From Flavobacteriaceae bacterium (lineage in GTDB: Bacteria > Bacteroidota > Bacteroidia > Flavobacteriales > Flavobacteriaceae): 5,407 nucleotides of DNA. The position numbers and the translations under genes are program-made. The notes beneath the pieces are model-generated. The model saw only the letters and a list, made by a program, of their open reading frames with translations, did not search any database and was not told the origin of the DNA. Positions 1 to 5,407 of the stretch are shown in pieces (the first letter of the stretch is position 1; the number at the start of each line of letters is the position of its first letter). The DNA is taken from positions 1 to 5,407 of the forward strand of contig CATEMS010000200.1 in assembly GCA_949507465.1 (NCBI GenBank). Reading direction: 5' to 3'.

Positions 1-99
1 AAGAGAGAAACCATGATACCTCTTATTGTAGACTATGTGATGGCAAACCCCAAGTGGATGGTATCTCTGCAAACCCATAAGTATTTAAATATTCCGTAG
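1..99 (+). CDS. queE: 7-carboxy-7-deazaguanine synthase (QueE), C-terminal fragment
   Basis: This is the 3' end of a rightward gene that enters the window from the left: 32 sense codons in frame 1, then a TAG stop at 97-99. QueE is a cytosolic radical-SAM enzyme that converts 6-carboxy-tetrahydropterin to 7-carboxy-7-deazaguanine in the queuosine/preQ0 pathway. The call rests on the tail alone: a segment reading DYVMANPKW followed by SLQTHKYLNIP at the very C-terminus. QueE proteins characteristically end in an LQTHKY-like motif followed by a short hydrophobic tail. The radical-SAM CxxxCxxC cluster lies outside the window, so it cannot be confirmed here. The stop falls one base before the stop of the converging small gene, leaving no room for a dedicated terminator. 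Confidence 0.75.
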   Translation, partial: KRETMIPLIVDYVMANPKWMVSLQTHKYLNIP

Positions 100-100
100 G

Positions 101-343
101 CTACTTTTCTTTATAGTGTTGGCCTCTGTGGGGTTTTAGACGCTGTCTTAAATCATCCATGTGTTTTTTCTCTACCACCAAGTATGCAATATGGTGCATA
201 TCATGAACATTCTCTAGACCACAAAGCGTGTTTTCTAGTTTTTCTGAACGGGAAAACTCCTCCAAATGTATGATGTGGTGCGCCGCAGTTTGAGAGGCGT
301 TTGGGCCTTTGAAATCCCAAATTAATTTTATGCGTTGGCTCAT
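101..343 (-). CDS. Conserved-looking small histidine-rich protein, function unknown
   Basis: This leftward gene encodes 80 residues, with ATG at 343-341 and a TAG stop at 103-101. It has no signal peptide or membrane segment, so it is probably cytosolic. Nine of 80 residues are histidine, clustered as HHxxH (22-26) and HxxHH (47-51), with further His at 61, 72 and 76. The N-terminus reads KLIWDFKGP (6-14) and the C-terminus contains LKPHRGQ (69-75). Such ordered motifs, together with its own leader and candidate promoter, argue for a real gene rather than a chance frame. I recall similar short uncharacterised proteins in flavobacterial genomes, but could not check this. A metal- or nucleotide-binding role is only a guess. 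It converges with queE with a one-base gap and diverges from the foldase genes. No recognised domain can be named. Confidence 0.72.
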   Translation of the reverse strand: MSQRIKLIWDFKGPNASQTAAHHIIHLEEFSRSEKLENTLCGLENVHDMHHIAYLVVEKKHMDDLRQRLKPHRGQHYKEK

Positions 344-363
344 ATGGTATTCTTTGTTTTAAT

Positions 364-374
364 CCCCACAGGGG
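364..374 (-). other. Small GC hairpin in leader of the 80-aa gene
   Basis: Four C residues, a three-base loop and four G residues form a short, perfect 4-bp GC stem. It lies about 20 bases upstream of the ATG of the leftward small gene, inside its expected 5' untranslated leader. In such AT-rich surroundings it stands out and could slow ribosome loading, but the stem is too short to assign a function. Confidence 0.25.
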
Positions 375-401
375 TCTGTTTAACTCACAAAGGGCTTGCT
401 A

Positions 402-409
402 CAAAAGTA
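402..409 (-). promoter_or_regulatory. Candidate -7 element for the 80-aa gene
   Basis: Read on the minus strand, this is TACTTTTG, an exact match to the Bacteroidota -7 pattern TAnnTTTG, about 58 bases upstream of the ATG at 343. No TTG is found 19-21 bp further upstream; the nearest resemblance is a TTC at a 22-bp spacing. The -33 element is therefore weak and the promoter is uncertain. Confidence 0.4.
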
Positions 410-420
410 CTTCTTTTTTT

Positions 421-441
421 AAAGGCCTTAGAAGGCACTTT
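421..441. terminator. Weak terminator-like stem-loop between divergent genes
   Basis: AAAG and GCCT pair with AGGC and CTTT around a TAGA loop, with one bulged A on the right arm. T residues lie on both sides (413-420 on the left, 439-444 on the right), so the element could act in either direction. Its plausible use would be to stop read-through from queE before the foldase promoter. The stem is short and AT-rich at its base, and it overlaps the region where a leftward -33 box would sit. Confidence 0.25.
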
Positions 442-468
442 TTTACTTACTATTGCGTTATTAATTTG

Positions 469-489
469 ATTTGTTAACTAGTAGCAAAT
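469..489. promoter_or_regulatory. Operator-like dyad overlapping the foldase promoter
   Basis: Two 8-base arms, ATTTGTTA and TAGCAAAT, are inverted around a 5-base centre (ACTAG). Seven of eight positions are complementary and the eighth is a T/G pair. The left arm covers the TTG of the candidate -33 element and the right arm sits in the spacer, which is where a dimeric repressor would block RNA polymerase. No regulator is encoded nearby, and an AT-rich dyad of this size can arise by chance. Confidence 0.3.
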
Positions 490-500
490 TGTTATTTTTG
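471..500 (+). promoter_or_regulatory. Bacteroidota-type promoter for the foldase operon
   Basis: TTG at 471-473 is followed after 19 bp by TATTTTTG at 493-500. This matches both the -33 and -7 elements (TTG, then TAnnTTTG) recognised by the primary sigma factor of Bacteroidota, with a typical spacing. Transcription would start near 505-508, giving a leader of about 50 bases before the ATG at 559. It is the only full match seen upstream of the foldase genes, so it probably drives all three. Confidence 0.62.
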
Positions 501-558
501 TTTGCCTAATTATAGGGCTAGTCTATTGTAAAAACACATCTTAAAACAGCTAATTTTT

Positions 559-2520
559 ATGAAAAAAATCATTCTTGTATGTGCCATACTATCTTTTGTA
601 TTTACAGCACATTCTCAATCTCAAAGGGATGTTATTCTTACCATTGACAATACTCCTGTTTACAAACAAGAGTTTTTAAGGGTGTACAAAAAAAACTTAG
701 ACTTAGTAAAGGATGCCTCACAGAAATCTGTAGATGGGTACTTAGACTTGTTCATTGACTACAAACTAAAAGTAAAGGAGGCATACGCTCAAAAACTAGA
801 TCAGGGAAAGGCATATATAAAAGAGTTTGAAAAATACAGATCTCAACTCTCTAGAAACTATTTGTTTGAGCCAAAGATTGAAGAAGATATGGCCCTTGAG
901 GCCTTTGAGCGTTCTAAAGAGCAGATCAATGCACAACACGTTTTAATTAGAGTTGGCTATGATGCACTGCCTCAAGATACCCTTATGGCCTACAACAAAG
1001 CAACACAGGTGAGACAAAAAGCAATAAATGGTGCAGATTTTACAGATTTAGTACTTCAATACTCTGAGGAACCAAACACCCAGCAACAAAAAGGAAATTT
1101 GGGTTATTTTTCTGCATTTTCAATGGTTTACCCATTTGAGAATGCTGCTTACAACACTAAAGTGGGTGAGATTTCTAAAATCACCAGAACATCTTATGGA
1201 TATCATGTTATCAAAGTGCTTGATAGAAGGCCTACAGGGAATGAGATTACTGTTTCTCACATCATGGTATCTACAAAAAACGATAACCCTGATGTTGATC
1301 CCCAAGTAAGAATCAACGAGCTATATCAATTATTAAACCAAGGACAAAAATTTGAAGACCTAGCAAAGCAATTCTCTGAAGATAAAAACTCTGGGATATC
1401 TGGCGGTAAATTAAAACCCTTCACAAGAGGAAAATTAAGAGCACCAAAGTTTGAGGATGCTGCCTTTGCATTACAAACTCCTGGCGAGGTTAGTAAGCCA
1501 ATTTTATCCTCTTTTGGTTGGCACATCATACGCCTTGAGGCCATCAGTGAGCCAAAGACCTATGAGCAGCAGCGTGAGAGGCTCCTTGCTCAAGGAAATA
1601 GAGGAGAAAGGTTAATGGCAGTTACCTCAGAGATTAGAAGTAAAATAAAAGATAAGTATGGATATACAAATGATGCCAATTACACTACTTTTTTTAACCA
1701 GTTTGTAGATAAAGAAATTTTTAGCAGAAGGTGGGAATATGATACTTTAAACCCTTCACTTGATAAGGTCATATTTACAATCGGGAACACAAATTTTTAC
1801 TACAGAGATTTTGCAGCCCATCTGGCAGTAAGACAAAAAAGACCAATACCAACATCTATAAAGACCATTGAGAGTTGTGTAAAGTACATGTATGATGATT
1901 TTGAAACAGGCGTACTTCAAGATTATTTTAGGGATAGGCTAGAGGAAGAAAATCTTGATTATGCAGCCGTAATTAATGAGTATAGAGACGGCCTTCTGAT
2001 TTTTGATGTGATGGAAAAAAATATCTGGAATGTTGCAAAAACAGATACCCTTGCCCTGCAGGCTTTCTATCAAAAAAACAAAGACAGATATTTATGGCAG
2101 GATAGAGTAGATGCTACTATCCTGACCAGTGATCAAAGAGCAGCTTTAGAAGAGTCTAAGATTTTATTAGAACAAGGCAAGACCCCCTCACAGGTAAAAA
2201 CATTACTTAACAGCGATGAGGGATTGCGGGTTTTACTCTCAAAAGGGATGTATGAAAAGGGTGACAAGCAACTCCCAGAAGAGTTTAAGTTTGTTGAAGG
2301 CCTGTCAAAGATTTATAAAAATCAGAGCGGCTTTACCTTACTGCAAGTACACCAGGTGTTGCCAGCTGGAGAAAAATCTTTTGACCAGGTAAGAGGAAGT
2401 GTAATGAGCCATTACCAGCAGGAGTTGGAAGCCTCTTGGATGCAAAGTCTCAAGGTCAAGTACCCTGTAACAGTTCATAAAAAAACACTCAAAAAAATTA
2501 AAAAAGAATTTAAAAAATAA
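559..2520 (+). CDS. Periplasmic peptidyl-prolyl isomerase with two parvulin domains (SurA/PpiC type)
   Basis: This gene encodes a 653-residue exported foldase/chaperone expected to act on unfolded outer-membrane or secreted proteins in the periplasm. A signal peptide (about residues 1-19: MKK, a hydrophobic core, then AHS before Gln20) suggests signal peptidase I cleavage. Residues 25-46 resemble the first SurA/PpiD strand-helix. Parvulin domain 1 spans about 123-221 (His127 in AQHVLI, GNLGYF at 179-184, GYHVIKV at 214-220). Parvulin domain 2 spans about 231-327 (His234 in VSHIMV, GGKL at 282-285, GWHIIRL at 320-326). Both keep the paired histidines typical of active parvulins. Residues 335-653 have no obvious family, but 515-604 look like a degenerate third parvulin. 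The tail is lysine-rich. The ATG at 559 gives a well-formed signal peptide. The stop overlaps the next start (TAATG). It is twice the length of a minimal PpiC enzyme but normal for multidomain Bacteroidota foldases. Confidence 0.88.
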   Translation: MKKIILVCAILSFVFTAHSQSQRDVILTIDNTPVYKQEFLRVYKKNLDLVKDASQKSVDGYLDLFIDYKLKVKEAYAQKLDQGKAYIKEFEKYRSQLSRNYLFEPKIEEDMALEAFERSKEQINAQHVLIRVGYDALPQDTLMAYNKATQVRQKAINGADFTDLVLQYSEEPNTQQQKGNLGYFSAFSMVYPFENAAYNTKVGEISKITRTSYGYHVIKVLDRRPTGNEITVSHIMVSTKNDNPDVDPQVRINELYQLLNQGQKFEDLAKQFSEDKNSGISGGKLKPFTRGKLRAPKFEDAAFALQTPGEVSKPILSSFGWHIIRLEAISEPKTYEQQRERLLAQGNRGERLMAVTSEIRSKIKDKYGYTNDANYTTFFNQFVDKEIFSRRWEYDTLNPSLDKVIFTIGNTNFYYRDFAAHLAVRQKRPIPTSIKTIESCVKYMYDDFETGVLQDYFRDRLEEENLDYAAVINEYRDGLLIFDVMEKNIWNVAKTDTLALQAFYQKNKDRYLWQDRVDATILTSDQRAALEESKILLEQGKTPSQVKTLLNSDEGLRVLLSKGMYEKGDKQLPEEFKFVEGLSKIYKNQSGFTLLQVHQVLPAGEKSFDQVRGSVMSHYQQELEASWMQSLKVKYPVTVHKKTLKKIKKEFKK

Positions 2521-3374
2521 TGGCCAAATTCCTTTTTATACTCACCTTTTCTTGCGTCTTTCTTGGATGTGATTTTTTGGAACCAAAAAGCAACAAAGTT
2601 CCAGTGGCTAGGGTAAACGACACCTATTTATACCAGGAAGATATACAAGAGTTGATTTCTCAAAACACCACAAAGCAAGATAGTATTAGTATTGTTGCTA
2701 ATTACATTCAAAGATGGGCCACACAGCAGCTACTTATTGATCAGGCAAATATAAACTTGCCCCGCCAGCAAATAGAGGATTATCAGCAAATGGTAACACA
2801 GTATAGAAATGATTTATTTGCTCAGGCCTACAAAGGTGCTATTGTATCTAAACTTTTGGACAGTACCATCACACAAGAGGAGTATGGCTTATTTTACCAA
2901 CAAAATAAAGCCAATTTCACATTAAAGGAAGAGATTTTTAAGTTGCGGTACATACATCTAGATGCTAGTTTTCCATCTATCTCTGAAACAAAGAAAAAAT
3001 TACGTCGTTTTGATACTGAAGATGTTGCTGCGCTTCAGGATAGCAGTTTGGAGTTCAAGGGTGCTAATTTTAATGATTCTGTTTGGGTCAAAAAAGAAAC
3101 TCTGCTAAGACAACTCCCTGTGATCAGAACCAACGAATCTAAGGTTTTAAAAAAAGCAACTTTCTCACAATTAGAAGATTCATTAGGAGTATATTTGCTC
3201 AAGATAAAGGATGTATTATCTCCCAATCAAATAGCTCCTTTGCAATACATAAAGCCTATTATTAAAGAAATTATTTTAAATAAAAGAACGCTAGAACTTG
3301 TCAAGGAACTAGAAAAAGACATTACAAAAGATGCTGTTAAAAACAAAAATTTTGAAGTATATACCCAAAAATAG
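2520..3374 (+). CDS. SurA-like lipoprotein with degenerate parvulin region
   Basis: This gene encodes a 284-residue lipoprotein. A short Lys-containing N-terminus and hydrophobic core lead to a lipobox FLGC with Cys17, so the mature protein is likely lipid-anchored at a membrane facing the periplasm. Residues 29-42 (VARVNDTYLYQEDI) match the N-terminal strand and helix of SurA/PpiD chaperones, and a helical region follows to about 135. Residues 139-232 have the layout of a parvulin domain, but the usual SH/QH position is Tyr144 (LRYIHLD) and the usual GYH is GVY (Tyr225), so isomerase activity is unlikely; a pure holdase or scaffold role is inferred. Its ATG shares a base with the stop of the upstream gene (TAATG), and its last 44 bp overlap the next gene. 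Automated annotation may call it hypothetical or peptidyl-prolyl isomerase. Confidence 0.82.
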   Translation: MAKFLFILTFSCVFLGCDFLEPKSNKVPVARVNDTYLYQEDIQELISQNTTKQDSISIVANYIQRWATQQLLIDQANINLPRQQIEDYQQMVTQYRNDLFAQAYKGAIVSKLLDSTITQEEYGLFYQQNKANFTLKEEIFKLRYIHLDASFPSISETKKKLRRFDTEDVAALQDSSLEFKGANFNDSVWVKKETLLRQLPVIRTNESKVLKKATFSQLEDSLGVYLLKIKDVLSPNQIAPLQYIKPIIKEIILNKRTLELVKELEKDITKDAVKNKNFEVYTQK

Positions 3375-4806
3375 TATCGCAATACTATTGTTTTTGAGTG
3401 CACAAACCTTTATGGTTGCTCAACAGGTAATCTCTGTAGATAGTACAGGGGTTGCAAGAGAAAACCCATCACAAGAAATTAAGGGCCAATCAAAGCAAAA
3501 TGATTCTGTACTACCTTTTAAACGTTACAAGGCAGAGGGAGTCTCTGCGGTTATTGGCGGGTATGTGGTTTTAGACAGTGATATAGACAAGAGCTATCTA
3601 GAATTCAAACAAAATGGAGTTTCTGTGGAGGAGATAACAAGATGTGAGCTCCTGGGTAAGTTGATGGAAGATAAGTTATACCTCCATCAAGCAAAGCAGG
3701 ATAGCATCACCATCTCTGATGCAGAGATAAACCCACAAGTAGATCAATTGGTACAGTATATGATTGGGCAATTGGGAAGTGAAGAAAAGGTTGTTGCCTA
3801 CTACCGTAAGGAAAATTTATTTCAACTCAAAAGCGATTTATTGAAGGCCAAAAGAGATATAGAACTTGCAAAACGTATGCAAGCCACTGTTGTTGATGCT
3901 GTTGAGGTTACCCCAGAGGAGGTATCTGTTTTTTTTAATGACATACCACTAGAGGAGCGTCCTGTATTTAGTGCAGAGGTTGAGGTAGCTCAAATTGTTG
4001 TGGAGCCAAAATTTTCTAAACAGGCCATACAGGGAGTTATTGATAGACTTAACCAACTTAGAGAAGACATTGTAGAGGGTGGTTCCAGTTTTGCAACAAA
4101 GGCGGTATTGTATTCTAAAGATGGTGCTGCCTCAAGAGGAGGACTATTGCCAAGTATGCGTAGAGGAGATCCTTATTCTAAAATTTTTAAAGATGTTGCT
4201 TTTTCTTTGCTTGAGGGAGAAGTCAGTGAGCCGTTTGAGTCAGAGTTTGGTTATCACATCCTTAAGGTAGATAAAATTCGTGGCCAAGAAATAGATGTGC
4301 GTCATATTATTTTATTTCCAGAATTAACCAAAGATGCCATTAATGAGGCCAAAGATCGAATAGAATCCATCAGAACTAGCATAGTTAACGATAGCATATC
4401 CTTTAGTAGAGCGGCTCGTTTATACTCTGATGATAGTAGCACAAGCAATAATGGAGGGCAACTCGTAAACCCTACAAATCAAGACACTCGCTTTGATTTG
4501 ATAAAGATGGATCCTACTTTGAGTGCACAGGTATATAATCTTGCTGAAAATGAGGTATCAAAAATATTTGTTGATCAAGACCGAACAGGTAAAAAGACCT
4601 ATAAGATTTTAACGGTAACTAACAAGTACGAAGAGCATCCTGCAGATTTTGTAGAGGACTACGAGAAAATTAAATCTCTTGCGCTGCGTCAAAAACAAAT
4701 CAAGACCATTGAAAAATGGCAAGAACAAAAAATTAAAGACACCTACGTTAATGTAAACAAAGATTACAGAGATTGCGTATTTGCCAGTGATTGGCTTAAG
4801 AAATAG
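3331..4806 (+). CDS. SurA-family periplasmic chaperone / peptidyl-prolyl isomerase
   Basis: This gene encodes a 491-residue SurA homologue expected to chaperone outer-membrane protein precursors. The N-terminus has a basic region (1-14), a hydrophobic core (15-29) and likely cleavage after Ala30. A SurA N-domain starts near 71 (VSAVIGGYVVLDSDID) and runs to about 205. Parvulin domain 1 (about 217-315) ends in GYHILKV (307-313) but has Gln221 where the first His is expected. Domain 2 (about 321-429) has His325 (VRHIIL), then TYKIL (423-427) in place of GYHII. The C-terminal helix runs about 437-491. The only cysteines are Cys105 and Cys482. ATG at 3331 overlaps the previous gene by 44 bp; TTG at 3352 would give a shorter, more typical MK-type signal peptide and has A at -3, -6 and -12. 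Two parvulin repeats between N- and C-domains match E. coli SurA architecture, so the family call is firm, though orthology to surA is not proven. Confidence 0.88.
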   Translation: MLLKTKILKYIPKNSIAILLFLSAQTFMVAQQVISVDSTGVARENPSQEIKGQSKQNDSVLPFKRYKAEGVSAVIGGYVVLDSDIDKSYLEFKQNGVSVEEITRCELLGKLMEDKLYLHQAKQDSITISDAEINPQVDQLVQYMIGQLGSEEKVVAYYRKENLFQLKSDLLKAKRDIELAKRMQATVVDAVEVTPEEVSVFFNDIPLEERPVFSAEVEVAQIVVEPKFSKQAIQGVIDRLNQLREDIVEGGSSFATKAVLYSKDGAASRGGLLPSMRRGDPYSKIFKDVAFSLLEGEVSEPFESEFGYHILKVDKIRGQEIDVRHIILFPELTKDAINEAKDRIESIRTSIVNDSISFSRAARLYSDDSSTSNNGGQLVNPTNQDTRFDLIKMDPTLSAQVYNLAENEVSKIFVDQDRTGKKTYKILTVTNKYEEHPADFVEDYEKIKSLALRQKQIKTIEKWQEQKIKDTYVNVNKDYRDCVFASDWLKK

Positions 4807-4870
4807 CGGTCAGTAACCCAAGGTTTAAGGTTTTACTTAAAATTGATAAGGATTAATTTATTTTTAGCAT

Positions 4871-5407
4871 ATGTCAGATGTAGCATTAGTAAAGCAACTG
4901 GTCACAAGGTATGAAGCCTTAAGACAAGAAATTAAAAAAGTAATTGTAGGACAGGATGCGGTTGTATCAGAAGTTTTACTGTCTGTTTTTTCTGGCGGTC
5001 ATGCTCTTTTAATTGGTGTTCCAGGACTTGCTAAAACATTATTAGTGCATACCGTTTCTAAGGCTTTGGGTCTTGAGTTTAAGCGTATACAATTCACGCC
5101 AGATTTAATGCCTAGTGACATTCTAGGGTCTGAAATTTTAGATGAATCTCGTAATTTCAAATTCATTAAAGGACCCATATTCTCTAACATTATATTGGCA
5201 GATGAGATCAACAGAACACCACCAAAGACGCAAGCTGCACTATTACAAGCGATGCAGGAAAAAGAAGTTACAGCAGGTGGAAAGACCTATATCCTAGACA
5301 ACCCTTTTTTGGTTTTTGCAACACAAAATCCTATTGAACAAGAAGGAACATATCCATTGCCAGAGGCTCAACTCGACCGTTTCATGTTTTCTATCTTTGT
5401 TGATTAT
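4871..5407 (+). CDS. MoxR-family AAA+ ATPase, N-terminal part
   Basis: The frame opens at ATG 4871 and stays open for 179 codons to the window edge; full-length MoxR proteins are about 310-340 residues, so roughly half is present. MoxR ATPases are cytosolic AAA+ chaperones that remodel partner proteins, commonly working with DUF58 and von Willebrand A-domain membrane proteins encoded just downstream. Visible motifs are GQ at 27-28, Walker A GVPGLAKT (49-56), Walker B IILADEINR (107-115), and the sensor 1 region FATQNPIEQEGTYPLPEAQLDRF (149-171, MoxR hallmark residues N153, P154, E158, G159, L163, E165, Q167, D169, R170). All catalytic residues in this half are intact. It lies 64 bp after the SurA homologue in the same direction. 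No match to TAnnTTTG was found in the gap, so it may share the upstream transcript. Confidence 0.93.
   Translation, partial: MSDVALVKQLVTRYEALRQEIKKVIVGQDAVVSEVLLSVFSGGHALLIGVPGLAKTLLVHTVSKALGLEFKRIQFTPDLMPSDILGSEILDESRNFKFIKGPIFSNIILADEINRTPPKTQAALLQAMQEKEVTAGGKTYILDNPFLVFATQNPIEQEGTYPLPEAQLDRFMFSIFVDY

Noticed and set aside
123..374. Shared CTGTGGGG/CCCCACAG octamer at 127-134 and near 364-371
   Set aside because: Two inverted copies of an 8-mer about 230 bp apart, one inside a coding region, are too little to call a repeat or a binding site.
1120..1544. Two leftward frames (61 and 72 codons) opposite the 653-aa gene
   Set aside because: They mirror conserved parvulin-coding sequence on the other strand, with no domain, promoter or plausible protein pattern.
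3035..3226. Leftward 63-codon frame opposite the lipoprotein gene
   Set aside because: Antisense to a supported coding region and without recognisable features.
4079..4270. Rightward 63-codon frame inside the SurA homologue
   Set aside because: It lies wholly within a well-supported gene in another frame, shows no motifs, signal or initiation context, and reads as low-complexity shadow sequence.
4808..4841. Possible terminator after the SurA homologue
   Set aside because: The inverted repeats are only 4-6 bp, mostly AT, and no T-run directly follows a stable stem, so a terminator call is not supported.
4999..5211. Leftward 70-codon frame opposite the MoxR gene
   Set aside because: Antisense to the Walker A and Walker B coding region, whose conservation fully explains the open frame.

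Overview
The window looks like chromosomal DNA from a marine-type member of the Flavobacteriia (Bacteroidota). Four things point there: AT-rich DNA with weak Shine-Dalgarno sites, a promoter matching the Bacteroidota pattern (TTG, 19 bp, TAnnTTTG), signal peptides ending in Ala-Gln or His-Ser-Gln, and a run of several SurA-like foldase genes leading into a MoxR ATPase. No mobile element, CRISPR array, rRNA or tRNA was seen.

Left edge (1-343): the last 32 codons of a probable queE (7-deazaguanine pathway) run rightward and stop at 99. One base further on, a leftward gene for an 80-residue histidine-rich protein of unknown function ends at 101. The two genes converge tail to tail. A non-coding stretch of 215 bp (344-558) follows. 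It holds a good rightward promoter, a weaker leftward one, a dyad overlapping the rightward -33 element, and a small stem-loop flanked by T-tracts.

Centre (559-4806): a compact three-gene unit encodes exported SurA/parvulin-type proteins. The first (653 aa) is a periplasmic protein with two parvulin domains that keep both signature histidines, followed by a long C-terminal half that appears to hide a third, degenerate parvulin fold. The second (284 aa) is a lipoprotein with a SurA-like N-terminus and a parvulin-like region lacking the histidines. The third (491 aa) is a SurA homologue with two parvulin domains, each retaining only one of the two histidines, and with exactly two cysteines, one in the N-domain and one near the C-terminus. 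Gene 1 overlaps gene 2 by one base (TAATG) and gene 2 overlaps gene 3 by 44 bp, so co-transcription and probably coupled translation are expected. The likely joint role is escorting and folding outer-membrane or secreted proteins in the periplasm; this is inferred from family membership.

Right edge (4871-5407): the first 179 codons of a MoxR-family AAA+ ATPase follow after 64 bp and run off the window. Walker A, Walker B and sensor 1 motifs are intact. No clear promoter or terminator is visible in the gap, so it may be read from the foldase transcript. I see no wholly new system here. The most unusual aspects are the graded loss of catalytic residues across the foldase trio, the possible disulfide in the SurA homologue, and the small histidine-rich protein.
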